Shown piece after piece: positions 9,031-16,778 of a stretch of DNA of 64,000 nt. Source of the DNA: Hydrogenovibrio sp. JE_KL2 (GTDB lineage Bacteria > Pseudomonadota > Gammaproteobacteria > Thiomicrospirales > Thiomicrospiraceae); NCBI RefSeq assembly GCF_009296185.1, contig NZ_WBJR01000002.1:248001-312000 (forward strand). Reading direction: 5' to 3'. Positions within the stretch are counted from its first letter, which is position 1, and each line of letters begins with the position of its first letter. Both the position numbers and the translations under genes were made by a program. Below the pieces are notes generated by a model that worked only from the letters and a program-made list of their open reading frames with translations, was not told the origin of the DNA and searched no databases.

Positions 9031-9059
9031 AACGCCTTGAGGCTTGAGCCTTTTGCGTT
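9031..9059. terminator. Possible shared hairpin between ABC operon and rof-like gene
   Basis: AACGC near 9031 can pair with GCGTT near 9055, enclosing an inner GGCT/AGCC stem. T-rich sequence follows on the + strand. It lies between convergent genes; a second small hairpin (TTGCG/CGCAA) sits just before it. Strength uncertain. Confidence 0.35.
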
Positions 9060-9262
9060 TATACGACTGTGATGTCTGTCACGTCATCCAAACAAATCTC
9101 ATCGCCGGATTCGGTGATGACAAACTCTTTGCCCTCGCGCGTCCGAAGATCCTTCAGATGCCCGACAAAGTCAGGTTTGTTTGCATGAAATGACAGTTTG
9201 ACCTGCTGATGTTTCATGATGGCGATTTCAAATTGATCGTACAAATGACATGAAATGGACAT
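9059..9262 (-). CDS. Rof-like small protein (Rho-binding antiterminator family)
   Basis: Predicted 67-aa protein starting at MSISCHLYDQFEIAIMKH (ATG 9262). The pattern resembles Escherichia coli Rof/YaeO: an ISCxxYDxxE start, a central VKLSF strand, a DLRTREGKEF segment and a C-terminal LDDVTDI strand. Rof binds Rho and reduces termination. A longer minus ORF exists upstream (to 9343), but its extra residues are Cys-rich and not family-like. The gene lies between the ABC operon (convergent) and the sigma-54 activator (divergent, 46 bp away). Whether it acts on this regulon or is just a neighbour is not known. Confidence 0.65.
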   Translation of the reverse strand: MSISCHLYDQFEIAIMKHQQVKLSFHANKPDFVGHLKDLRTREGKEFVITESGDEICLDDVTDITVV

Positions 9263-9308
9263 AGCGGAAGCCCCTATAAAAGCAACAATACCAAACGAAA
9301 GAAAGCCT

Positions 9309-11006
9309 ATGACGACACAATTACAAGAATTCGATATAGCCAACGACTCCGAGTTTGTCGTTATTCAAGAAGCGGCTCAACAGATTGAGCACGCCAATGA
9401 TCCCGATTTCGCAATATACAATATTTTGAGTATTTGTTCGCGTTTAATGGGGCTTAACCGCGGGCGTGTTTTCTTGCAAGACCCGGAATCCGAAACCCTT
9501 TATGCCGCTTACGGTTACGGCCTGACACAAGAAGAAATTGAGCGCAGTCGCTTTGGGGCGAAAGAAGGGATTACCGGGAAAGTCATGCACCTAGGGCGCG
9601 CAGTGGTCGTACCCGACATTGACGAAGAAACCGACTATCTCTTCCGTACCGTTGACCGTGAAACCCTCCCTCAAGAGTCGGTCTCCTTCCTGGCGGTACC
9701 GATTATCCGTAAAAACACACGCATTGGCGTATTGGCGTTTAACCGTCTGAAAAACCGTAAACGCTCGTTTGACCGTGACTTGAGCTTCTTGAAAATTCTT
9801 TCTCTATTCATCGGCGAGATTCTAGCGGTGCATCAAATGCTGGAGCGCCAAACCCTCATTCTCAAACAAGAAAACGAACAGCTACGAAGCGTTGCCCTGG
9901 GGCAAGGTAGCCAATACGGTATTATCGGCGAAAGCCCATTATTGCTTCAGGCGTTGGATAAAGCCTCACGTGCTGCCAACACGCCGGTAACCGTCATGTT
10001 AAAAGGCGAATCTGGAACGGGGAAAGAGAAATTCTCCCGTATGATTCACCGTGCCAGCAACCGCAAAGACAATCCATTTATCGCCATCAACTGTGCCGCC
10101 ATTCCAACTGAGCTACTGGAAGCTGAATTGTTCGGTTATGAAAAAGGCAGTTTCACGGGCGCGACCCAGCAGAAAAAAGGGAAGTTTGAGTTGGCTAATC
10201 ACGGCACACTTTTCCTCGATGAAATCGGGGATTTGGACTTCGCCTTGCAAGCCAAGTTGTTGCGGGTACTCGAAGATAAAGCGGTCACTCGCATTGGGGG
10301 CACACAAGACATCCCAATAGACGTTCGCGTGATCGTTGCATCGCACAAGGACCTCTATAAGTCGGTCAACGAAGGTTCGTTCCGTCTTGATTTGTTCTAT
10401 CGATTCAACGTCTTCCCAATCGAACTGCCGGCACTACGCGATCGTCATGGTGATATCCGCACGTTGATCAGACATTTCTTGAACCAAACAAACCAAGACT
10501 ATCTGACCAATGCGATTCTGGAGCCGGAAGCCATCACCTTCCTGGAAACCTACTCTTGGCCAGGAAATATTCGTCAGCTTGAAAACGTCATCAAACGTAG
10601 TGTTTTGCTGGCTGAAGACGATAAATTCGTCACCCTGGGGCTGGTGCAAAAAATCATTCACGAAGAGAGCGCGATTACACACAATACCTCGCTGTCATCA
10701 CCAGCGCTAGTGGCAGAGACCGCAGTTAACGCAGCACCTCAAAATATTACCTCCAACTGGGAAGCGCCTGCCAGAAACGGAACCAACGGTGGGTTTAGCA
10801 CCTATCCTAGTGATGACGAGCGTATGGAAAACTGGCAGGGCAATGATGGTAAACGCGCTTACTGGAAGGTTTCGGATGATGAAAAGGAAAACCTGATGAT
10901 GGCGTTGAAGCAAGCACGTGGCAACAAAACCCGCGCCGCAATGCTACTGAATATGACTCCGAGACAGTTCAGCTACCGCATGAGTAAGCTCGGTATTGAT
11001 ATGTAA
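9309..11006 (+). CDS. Sigma-54-dependent activator with GAF, AAA+ and Fis-type HTH domains
   Basis: Enhancer-binding transcription activator, likely the regulator of the surrounding island. The start is at MTTQLQEF (565 aa). Domains in order: N-terminal GAF sensor (about 20-190), AAA+ ATPase with Walker A GESGTGKEKF near residue 234, sigma-54 contact loop GSFTGA near 280 (GAFTGA with A to S), Walker B TLFLDEIGDL near 300, then a linker and a C-terminal Fis-like helix-turn-helix (GNKTRAAMLLNMTPRQFSYR). The architecture is that of NifA/VnfA-type activators, which sense a signal through GAF without a kinase partner. The -24/-12 promoters and repeated TTTGTTTACAA boxes nearby fit this role. The ligand is unknown. 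Confidence 0.88.
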   Translation: MTTQLQEFDIANDSEFVVIQEAAQQIEHANDPDFAIYNILSICSRLMGLNRGRVFLQDPESETLYAAYGYGLTQEEIERSRFGAKEGITGKVMHLGRAVVVPDIDEETDYLFRTVDRETLPQESVSFLAVPIIRKNTRIGVLAFNRLKNRKRSFDRDLSFLKILSLFIGEILAVHQMLERQTLILKQENEQLRSVALGQGSQYGIIGESPLLLQALDKASRAANTPVTVMLKGESGTGKEKFSRMIHRASNRKDNPFIAINCAAIPTELLEAELFGYEKGSFTGATQQKKGKFELANHGTLFLDEIGDLDFALQAKLLRVLEDKAVTRIGGTQDIPIDVRVIVASHKDLYKSVNEGSFRLDLFYRFNVFPIELPALRDRHGDIRTLIRHFLNQTNQDYLTNAILEPEAITFLETYSWPGNIRQLENVIKRSVLLAEDDKFVTLGLVQKIIHEESAITHNTSLSSPALVAETAVNAAPQNITSNWEAPARNGTNGGFSTYPSDDERMENWQGNDGKRAYWKVSDDEKENLMMALKQARGNKTRAAMLLNMTPRQFSYRMSKLGIDM

Positions 11007-11042
11007 ACGCCTTCTTTTTTAGGTTTCATCAACAAAAAAAAC

Positions 11043-11072
11043 AAAAAAAGAGAGCATTTAGCTCTCTTTTTT
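11043..11072. terminator. Bidirectional Rho-independent terminator
   Basis: GAGAGC-ATTTA-GCTCTC hairpin flanked by an A-run on the left and six T on the right, so it can stop transcripts from both the activator gene and the convergent rubredoxin-reductase operon. Confidence 0.88.
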
Positions 11073-11098
11073 CTTTTGGGGCAATGTGGGCAATGCTG

Positions 11099-12466
11099 TT
11101 AAGCACTCAGGGCTTTATACAGTTTCGCTGCCTGATTCACCTTATCTCCCGATAACGCAAACCCTTTCACTTGCTCTTCTACCAGATAACTGACTTCTGA
11201 ACTGCTCTCGTCATTGGACACAATAGACCAGTCGCCATGTGCATCCTTCTTAAGTGGCGGACAGGTAATAATAGAAAGAGATGGGGTTTTGGTTTTCACC
11301 AATGGCGGCATCACCTTAAACTCTGCCGAGGCATCACCCGCAATATGCTTGGCAATGGTTTCCGCTTCACGACGAATCGGCTCCAAGAACGCCTGTAGCT
11401 CTCCGTCGATTTCGATACAGTCACCAATTGCATAGATGTCTGCATCCGAGGTTTGCAGCTGATGGTTCACCAAGATTCCACGTGAAACATCCAACTTGGC
11501 TTTCTTCGCCAAATCGACGTTCGGCTTCAGACCAATTGCCGCCACCAACAAGTCAGTGGTTAATTGAGAGCCGTCATCCAAACTCAAGCGGTAACCGTCG
11601 TCTTGATGATCAATCGCTTCTAATTGGGCTTCGTACAAAATCTCGATTTGATTATTTTCCAGCGCCGCCGCCAATTTATGAGACAGTTGCGATGGCAACA
11701 GGTTTCTCATTAGAGTATCGCCTCTCACCAACAGCGTCACTTGGTAGTTTTGGCTAATCAAATCTTCCGCCATTTCCACCGCGATCAATCCGCCGCCCAA
11801 CAAGGAGATGTGCTTTTTACCTTCAATTGCACCACGGAAACGCTTATAGGCCGCCAGGTCATTAATGGTCATTACATCTGAGACAGCATCACCAGACAGC
11901 ATCGGCTTAATGGCACTGGCACCCGTTGCCAGAATCAACTTACTATAGTTGATGCTACCGCTTGTCGTCATCAGGCGTTTACGATCGGTGTTGATGCTCA
12001 TCACTTTTGCCCGTGTTTTGATACCAATACCGAGTTCAAGCGCTTTTTCTTCTGCGGCAAACTCAATCAAATCCTGTGCGTCTCGACCTTGAGACATCGC
12101 CATGGAAATCGCAGGTTTTGGATACACGGCACCGTCACACCCGGTAACGATGCTGACATCTGCATCCGGCAAATGCTGTTTGATTTGCTCGGCAACATTC
12201 CACCCGGCATAACCCGCACCGATAATGACAATGCTTTCTTTTCCACCCACTTTGGATTTCGGTTTAACGACATCCGACTTAGGCCTTGGTGCATCGCTCA
12301 TCAACACAAAGTCTGATTTAGACACCAAACAAAGTGGGCAATACCAATCATCTGGGATGTCTTCAAAACGCGTGCCGGGAGCCAATCCGCTATCTGGATC
12401 GCCTTCGGCTTCGTCATATATCAAACCGCAGGTTTTACAAAGATATTTACGAAATGGCTCGGACAT
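11099..12466 (-). CDS. Rubredoxin-FAD-dependent reductase fusion
   Basis: Electron-transfer flavoprotein with a built-in rubredoxin. 455 aa. Residues 1-55 form a rubredoxin with both metal knuckles, C10-K-T-C13-G and C43-P-L-C46. Residues 78-440 form a pyridine-nucleotide disulfide-type reductase: the FAD site [12 protein letters not shown] (about 81-92), an NAD(P) site with [13 protein letters not shown] near 215, and the C-terminal FAD motif ADIYAIGDC. In the family such enzymes take electrons from NAD(P)H and pass them to a rubredoxin-fed oxygenase, oxygen or nitric oxide. It is the last gene of a minus-strand trio with an acyl-CoA-dehydrogenase-like flavoprotein and an OsmC-like protein, and is their likely electron supplier. 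The partner is inferred. Confidence 0.85.
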   Translation of the reverse strand: MSEPFRKYLCKTCGLIYDEAEGDPDSGLAPGTRFEDIPDDWYCPLCLVSKSDFVLMSDAPRPKSDVVKPKSKVGGKESIVIIGAGYAGWNVAEQIKQHLPDADVSIVTGCDGAVYPKPAISMAMSQGRDAQDLIEFAAEEKALELGIGIKTRAKVMSINTDRKRLMTTSGSINYSKLILATGASAIKPMLSGDAVSDVMTINDLAAYKRFRGAIEGKKHISLLGGGLIAVEMAEDLISQNYQVTLLVRGDTLMRNLLPSQLSHKLAAALENNQIEILYEAQLEAIDHQDDGYRLSLDDGSQLTTDLLVAAIGLKPNVDLAKKAKLDVSRGILVNHQLQTSDADIYAIGDCIEIDGELQAFLEPIRREAETIAKHIAGDASAEFKVMPPLVKTKTPSLSIITCPPLKKDAHGDWSIVSNDESSSEVSYLVEEQVKGFALSGDKVNQAAKLYKALSA

Positions 12467-12500
12467 GATATTTCTCCTTTTACCGAATACTTAACTTCGT

Positions 12501-13586
12501 TTACGCTTCCAAGCGCGCAATCTCTTTGCGCAAGTGCTTGATAGAAGGGGTAACGATAATGACAAAATAAGCTTCTCTCTGCTTACGCTGAGCCGGCGCA
12601 TCGACAATATAGCCTTTAGCACCACAGTGTTGCATCACCGCATCTGCACTGCGCTTACAGAACTCTGCACCCAAAAGGCGTGCTTCCAATACTTGTTTCA
12701 TGTAATCCACACCCGGCGTGAAAGGCTCTTCCGCCAGTGCTTGAATCAGCTCGATTGCTTCTTCTAATTCTTCTTCCAATTCATCTGGGCGGTCATCCAG
12801 GTATTCGTTGATTTCATGCAAGGTCATATCCGCTTTACGCATTTCATCAATAGAACCTTGAATCACACCCACCGCCATACCGGTTTGTAGCAAGATGAAT
12901 CCGGCTTTGATTTTTTCCAAATAAGGTTTGATTGGGTCAGCCAATAGATATTTTTTCGGTAGGAATGCGTTGTCGAACAGCAAAGAATAGGTTCCTGAAC
13001 CTTCCATACCCGCGAACTCAACCATTTGTTTCATGGTCAAACCATCCAAGTCACATGGAATCAATGCCATGACATCCTTGGTGTTCCCTTCCGAATCATG
13101 CACATGGAAGATAGAACCGAAATAATGCTTGTCGCTTTTCTCCAATAGGTTAGATACCCACGGCAAAGTACCGTTGATGATGTAACCGTCTTCCACTTCT
13201 TCCGCAGACAGTTTTAGCTCTTCAATACCCGCAAAATACTTCATCGGGTTTGACAAGGCTGTCGCACCGAAACAATCACCATCGACCATCTTTGGCAGAA
13301 TCTCTTGTTTCAGCCAGTCATTTTCAGAGTTTTCGATATACCAGGTACAGACATCCTGCGCCCACATCATGAAACCGGTTGTCATACACTCGCGTGAAAC
13401 GGTCGCCATATCTTGAATAGAGCCGAACACATCGACCGTACCGTTGTTTTGTGACGCAATATGATGTCTGAACGCACCTGCTTTACCAAGCTTCTCCAAG
13501 ACTTCGGTTGTATAAAGACCATGGTCAATTTCAATAACCTTAGGCTTTAAAACATCTTTAACAATTTGTTGAATCATCTTATTCAC
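12501..13586 (-). CDS. Acyl-CoA-dehydrogenase-like flavoprotein
   Basis: 361-aa member of the acyl-CoA dehydrogenase fold, whose relatives include true dehydrogenases and flavin monooxygenases such as DszC, SfnB/SfnC and nitroalkane oxidase. Recognisable are the helical N-domain, the middle-domain start DCFGATALSNP and strand GYIINGTLPWVSN, and the C-terminal helical domain with MQHCGAKGYI. An acidic helix DRPDELEEELEEAIEL is unusual. No CoA-pathway gene is nearby; its neighbours are a rubredoxin reductase, an OsmC-like protein and cyanase. This context makes an FMN/FAD-dependent oxidation of a small nitrogen or sulfur compound more plausible than fatty-acid oxidation, but that is inference. 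Confidence 0.75.
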   Translation of the reverse strand: MNKMIQQIVKDVLKPKVIEIDHGLYTTEVLEKLGKAGAFRHHIASQNNGTVDVFGSIQDMATVSRECMTTGFMMWAQDVCTWYIENSENDWLKQEILPKMVDGDCFGATALSNPMKYFAGIEELKLSAEEVEDGYIINGTLPWVSNLLEKSDKHYFGSIFHVHDSEGNTKDVMALIPCDLDGLTMKQMVEFAGMEGSGTYSLLFDNAFLPKKYLLADPIKPYLEKIKAGFILLQTGMAVGVIQGSIDEMRKADMTLHEINEYLDDRPDELEEELEEAIELIQALAEEPFTPGVDYMKQVLEARLLGAEFCKRSADAVMQHCGAKGYIVDAPAQRKQREAYFVIIVTPSIKHLRKEIARLEA

Positions 13587-13625
13587 CTCAAATCCCGGCT
13601 CGGCAATGCCGAACCGGTTTTGCCA

Positions 13626-14162
13626 TTACTTCACCAAAGTTGGCGTTACTGGAACCTTATTCATATAAGTATTCGCAACTGGCGACCATCTGGTTGCGTG
13701 CTGAACCAAATCTTCTAGCTCTTTTTCCGAACAGTCGGCTTCAATATCAAAGAATGCGCGCACTTCACGAACACCCAATAATTTATCTGGATCTACGTCA
13801 CCCGTACCCCATACCGCGGTGATATTGATGTCACCTTCCAATGAAATTTCCAATTTAGTCAGGTTGATGCCACGAGCCGTCGCATTTGCCTGAACACCAA
13901 CTGACAAACATGAACCCAAAGATAGCAACGCCATTTCAGATGGGTTTGGTGCAGTATCTTCACCCAACAATCCAGGTGGCTCATCCACGACAATCGCAGG
14001 AAGATCACGGATATAGTTCAAGTTTTTAAACTGACCTTCTAAAACCGTTTTAGATTTAAGGGTCTTGATTGTGTCCGGTGCAGCTTTTCCTTGATCACCC
14101 AATTGCTTCAAACCGTCGTTATCAATCGGTCTTAAACAAGATGGAATATATACTTCAGCCAT
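13626..14162 (-). CDS. OsmC-like protein lacking the second conserved Cys
   Basis: 178-aa OsmC/Ohr-superfamily protein. The hallmark segment appears as GEDTAPNPSEMALLSLGSCL, with Cys 85 in the helix where OsmC peroxidases keep their first Cys. The usual partner Cys before a PV motif is replaced by Ser 160 (TRWSPVANT). A thiol peroxidase using the normal Cys pair is therefore unlikely; a hydrolase or binding role is possible. The N-terminus holds an extra Cys (PSCLRP). It is first in the minus-strand trio, 40 bp before the flavoprotein gene and divergent from cynS across a 374-bp regulatory gap. Confidence 0.78.
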   Translation of the reverse strand: MAEVYIPSCLRPIDNDGLKQLGDQGKAAPDTIKTLKSKTVLEGQFKNLNYIRDLPAIVVDEPPGLLGEDTAPNPSEMALLSLGSCLSVGVQANATARGINLTKLEISLEGDINITAVWGTGDVDPDKLLGVREVRAFFDIEADCSEKELEDLVQHATRWSPVANTYMNKVPVTPTLVK

Positions 14163-14241
14163 TTTTATCTCCTAAACAATGGTTAATTTGAATTTGGTTA
14201 AGTTTTCTCTTTCGTGTTTTGTTAAAACTCATCCTCCTTAT

Positions 14242-14257
14242 AACCATGTTTGTGCCA
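14242..14257 (-). promoter_or_regulatory. Imperfect sigma-54-like promoter of the OsmC trio
   Basis: On the minus strand TGGCAC-AAACA-TGGTT has a perfect -24 block, but the -12 GC is GT. It lies 80 bp before the OsmC start. It may be weak, activator-dependent, or a chance match. Confidence 0.35.
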
Positions 14258-14359
14258 GACAAAATTTGTTGTTTTATTTCAATGACATAAGCTATCTTCC
14301 TGATAATTCTCTCTATATTTTTCTTACAATTTCTTACAATTCACTTCAAATGTCTTACA

Positions 14360-14370
14360 TTTGTTTACAA
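14360..14370 (+). promoter_or_regulatory. Candidate activator-binding site between OsmC trio and cynS
   Basis: TTTGTTTACAA, the third identical copy, about 105 bp before the cynS -24 element and about 100 bp from the divergent promoter. Repeated CTTACA sequences sit to its left (14320-14356). One bound activator could serve both directions. Confidence 0.5.
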
Positions 14371-14474
14371 TCTTCTACAAAGCCGTATAAAAACCACCCA
14401 AAATCTCCCTACCTAATTCAACAATTATTATTTTTTGTTAATAAAATCAAACTGTTAAAAAATATAATCCATTT

Positions 14475-14490
14475 TGGTATAGCGGTTGCT
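14475..14490 (+). promoter_or_regulatory. Sigma-54 promoter of cynS
   Basis: TGGTAT-AGCGG-TTGCT keeps GG, GC and the TTGCT -12 block at the right spacing, about 47 bp before the cynS ATG. It is the best sigma-54 match in the window. Confidence 0.7.
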
Positions 14491-14536
14491 CTTTTGATAG
14501 TTGCAAGATTTGCAATAACGAAAAGGAAATCTATCT

Positions 14537-14977
14537 ATGGACAAAATTACAATGACGGAAGCCATCATTTTGGCTAAAAGTGAATTAGGCGTAAGCTGGG
14601 GACAAATCGCTGAAGCAGCGGGATTGAGCGAAGTATTTACCACTTCGGCTTGTTTGGGAATGAACAGTTTGAAACCTGAGCCAGCCGAAAAAATCGGTGC
14701 ATTTCTAAAACTGCCTAAAGAAGTTGTTGGTGCATTACAGGCGTTTCCGCACAAAAGTTGGGAAAAAGCGGTGCCAACCGATCCATTGATTTATCGTCTA
14801 TATGAAATCGTTGGTGTCTATGGCCCGACAATGAAAGAATTGATTCACGAAAAATTTGGTGACGGCATCATGAGTGCGATTGATTTCTCAATGCACATCG
14901 ACAAAGAAGAAAACCCTGCGGGTGACCGTGTGGTCGTCACAATGAACGGTAAGTTCCTACCTTATAAGTCTTGGTAA
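14537..14977 (+). CDS. cynS: Cyanate hydratase (cyanase)
   Basis: Catalyses bicarbonate-dependent breakdown of cyanate to CO2 and ammonia. 146 aa, close to the 156-aa E. coli enzyme. The N-terminal half is the helical DNA-binding-like domain. The catalytic residues of the family are present: Arg 87 and Glu 90 in YRLYEIVGVYG and Ser 113 in DGIMSAIDF. The C-terminus FLPYKSW matches the family ending. It has its own sigma-54 promoter and terminator, so it is a single-gene unit under the control region shared with the OsmC trio. In an autotroph it could supply both ammonium and CO2. Usual neighbours cynT and CynR are absent. Confidence 0.95.
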   Translation: MDKITMTEAIILAKSELGVSWGQIAEAAGLSEVFTTSACLGMNSLKPEPAEKIGAFLKLPKEVVGALQAFPHKSWEKAVPTDPLIYRLYEIVGVYGPTMKELIHEKFGDGIMSAIDFSMHIDKEENPAGDRVVVTMNGKFLPYKSW

Positions 14978-15010
14978 GACTCTAAACTACTAGTTGTCAT
15001 AAGCTCCTCA

Positions 15011-15032
15011 CCCCGCTTTCGCGGGGTTTTTT
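15011..15032 (+). terminator. Rho-independent terminator after cynS
   Basis: CCCCGC-TTTC-GCGGGG hairpin followed by six T, 33 bp after the cynS stop. It can also act on the convergent rlmD operon, though the A-run on that side is poor. Confidence 0.9.
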
Positions 15033-15069
15033 ATTTCTGAAGAAAGCAACTCGCGCACTCATTCAAGCA

Positions 15070-16302
15070 TTACAGCTTGAACACGCCCGGTGATTTTTTC
15101 TTCGCCGTTTTTTTCGCTTTCGCCAACTGCACCATGACTTCTGCGTGGGAGGTGTGTGGGAACATATCCATAAACCCGGCTTTACGAAGTTGATAGCCTT
15201 GTTTTTCCAATAGCTGCACATCTCGAATCAGTGTCGAAGCATTACAAGAAACATAAACGATAATTTGTGCATTGAGTTTGCCCATTTGCTGACAAATCGA
15301 CATCGCGCCTTGACGGCCGGGATCAAGCAATACACGGTCATACTTTTGATTGTGGAACCAATGAAAATCTTTAGCTGACTCGAACAAATCGGCTTTGTAG
15401 AAAGTCGCTTGCGACAAGCCATTTTTTTCAGCATTCTTTTGTGCAAAATCTACCAGGTTGGGGTCGCCTTCCACACCGATGACTTTGGATACTTTTTGTG
15501 CCATCGGCAACGTAAAGTTGCCCACACCGCAGAACAAATCCAATACGGCATTGCTTGCTTCCAACTCGAGCCAATCCATTGCCTGTGCCACCATCTTCTG
15601 GTTGATTTCGGCATTAACCTGAATAAAGCCATCTTTTGGAAAATCGAACACCAACTCGTTCAATGCATAGTGCGCTTGCGTGATGGTTTCGTCATCCGAC
15701 CAAATCATTTGTGGTGGCTCGCCGGGCAAGACAGATTCCACCAAGGTGACTTCTTTCAGTGCGCGGCTGGCGAGCGGTAAACATTGCTCACGTTTCACGT
15801 GTAACGCTTGGTTCATTTCCGTAGTGAGCAGCGGGCAGGATTCAATATCCACCATCTCACTGGAGGCTTTGGCACGGAAGCCGAATTTGGCAATTTTATC
15901 GGCTTTGTGTTTGCCGTAAACAAAGCGCGCACGACGGCGATAGGCTTTGTCTTCTCCCACCAAAGGCGCGACGATTTTGCATTTTTTGGCGTCCACCGCT
16001 TTGGTGAGTGCGGTCAGAAAATGCTTGGCTTTCCATTCACGTTGCGCAGCAATATCCGCATGCTGTAACTGACAACCACCACACTCGCCATAGACCGAAC
16101 AAAAAGGGTCAATGCGATGTTCGGACGGAGACAATACTTCTACCAACACCGCTTCATCGTAGGTCTTTTGTGACTGGGTGATTCTCGCGGTTACTCTATC
16201 GCCGGGAATCGCCCCCTCGATAAAAACGGTTTTGCCATCTACACGACCGATACCGCGTCCATCATGAGACAAATCAACAATAGCAATAGACTTTTTATTC
16301 AT
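15070..16302 (-). CDS. rlmD: 23S rRNA (uracil-1939-C5)-methyltransferase
   Basis: S-adenosylmethionine-dependent methyltransferase of the RlmD/TrmA family, modifying U1939 of 23S rRNA. 410 aa. The N-terminal TRAM domain (about 1-60) is followed by the iron-sulfur cluster cysteines in FCSVYGECGGCQLQH. The Rossmann SAM site reads VLDLFCGVGNFTLPMA, and the catalytic Cys lies in YVSCNASTLIRD. Residues 280-286 (DPNLVDF) are encoded by an exact copy of the dispersed 19-bp motif. It is last in an operon with a stomatin-like gene and nfeD (6-bp and 8-bp gaps). Confidence 0.93.
   Translation of the reverse strand: MNKKSIAIVDLSHDGRGIGRVDGKTVFIEGAIPGDRVTARITQSQKTYDEAVLVEVLSPSEHRIDPFCSVYGECGGCQLQHADIAAQREWKAKHFLTALTKAVDAKKCKIVAPLVGEDKAYRRRARFVYGKHKADKIAKFGFRAKASSEMVDIESCPLLTTEMNQALHVKREQCLPLASRALKEVTLVESVLPGEPPQMIWSDDETITQAHYALNELVFDFPKDGFIQVNAEINQKMVAQAMDWLELEASNAVLDLFCGVGNFTLPMAQKVSKVIGVEGDPNLVDFAQKNAEKNGLSQATFYKADLFESAKDFHWFHNQKYDRVLLDPGRQGAMSICQQMGKLNAQIIVYVSCNASTLIRDVQLLEKQGYQLRKAGFMDMFPHTSHAEVMVQLAKAKKTAKKKSPGVFKL
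15445..15463 (-). repeat. Dispersed 19-bp motif inside rlmD
   Basis: Minus strand reads CCCCAACCTGGTAGATTTT, an exact match to the T-variant seen at 19185 and 27721. It encodes the end of D280 through F286, frame GAC-CCC-AAC-CTG-GTA-GAT-TTT. Confidence 0.8.
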
Positions 16303-16308
16303 ATCAAA

Positions 16309-16770
16309 TCAATCGTTTTGCGGTGGCGTTAACACCACCTTGGTTCCTTCAACACCATAAACCTGAATGGCATCACCGCTTTGCTTTTGTTCAGGATCAA
16401 AACCTGACGCCACCAACCAATAGGTGCCTTTGTAAAACACTGACCAACTGCCATCTTTATTTTGATGAAGCCTGCCCATTTCTGCCGCCTGACTGGGTGA
16501 AAACGCACTTTCCTCTTGGGTATGGCGACGTTTTTTGAGATAGGGATTGAGTAACCAGGTGAATAAACTGCCCAATACGGTTATCCATACCAACTGCCAT
16601 TGCCAGGTGATTGTCAAAACAAAGCTCAAGGCGCCAATCAGGATGGCTGCGAGCGCGAGCCAGAAGAGCACAAAAGTGCCAACTATCGTCACTTCTCCCA
16701 CCATCAACACCAAGCCGATAATAATCAGTAGCGAAGGATTCAATGATTGCCCGATCAGAAGTTCTAACAT
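16309..16770 (-). CDS. NfeD-family membrane protein
   Basis: 153-aa NfeD-like protein: two or three N-terminal hydrophobic helices (residues 1-75) followed by a small OB-fold-like soluble domain ending in VYGVEGTKVVLTPPQ. ATG 16770 is chosen over the upstream GTG because AGGAG lies 5 bp before it. NfeD proteins work with SPFH/stomatin partners, and here the stomatin-like gene lies 8 bp upstream, the standard pairing. The role in membrane quality control is inferred from the family. Confidence 0.88.
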   Translation of the reverse strand: MLELLIGQSLNPSLLIIIGLVLMVGEVTIVGTFVLFWLALAAILIGALSFVLTITWQWQLVWITVLGSLFTWLLNPYLKKRRHTQEESAFSPSQAAEMGRLHQNKDGSWSVFYKGTYWLVASGFDPEQKQSGDAIQVYGVEGTKVVLTPPQND

Positions 16771-16778
16771 GACCACTC

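Noticed and set aside
9263-9343. N-terminal extension of the Rof-like protein
   Set aside because: Extra residues overlap the activator's start region and do not resemble the family; the 67-aa form fits Rof length.
14230-14241. AGGAGG-ATG on the minus strand as start of a leader peptide before the OsmC gene
   Set aside because: The ATG directly abuts AGGAGG with no spacer, so it cannot be a normal start; no other start at workable distance.
14179-14577. 132-residue ORF over the OsmC-cynS gap
   Set aside because: It covers promoter sequence and runs into cynS in another frame; composition is that of AT-rich non-coding DNA.
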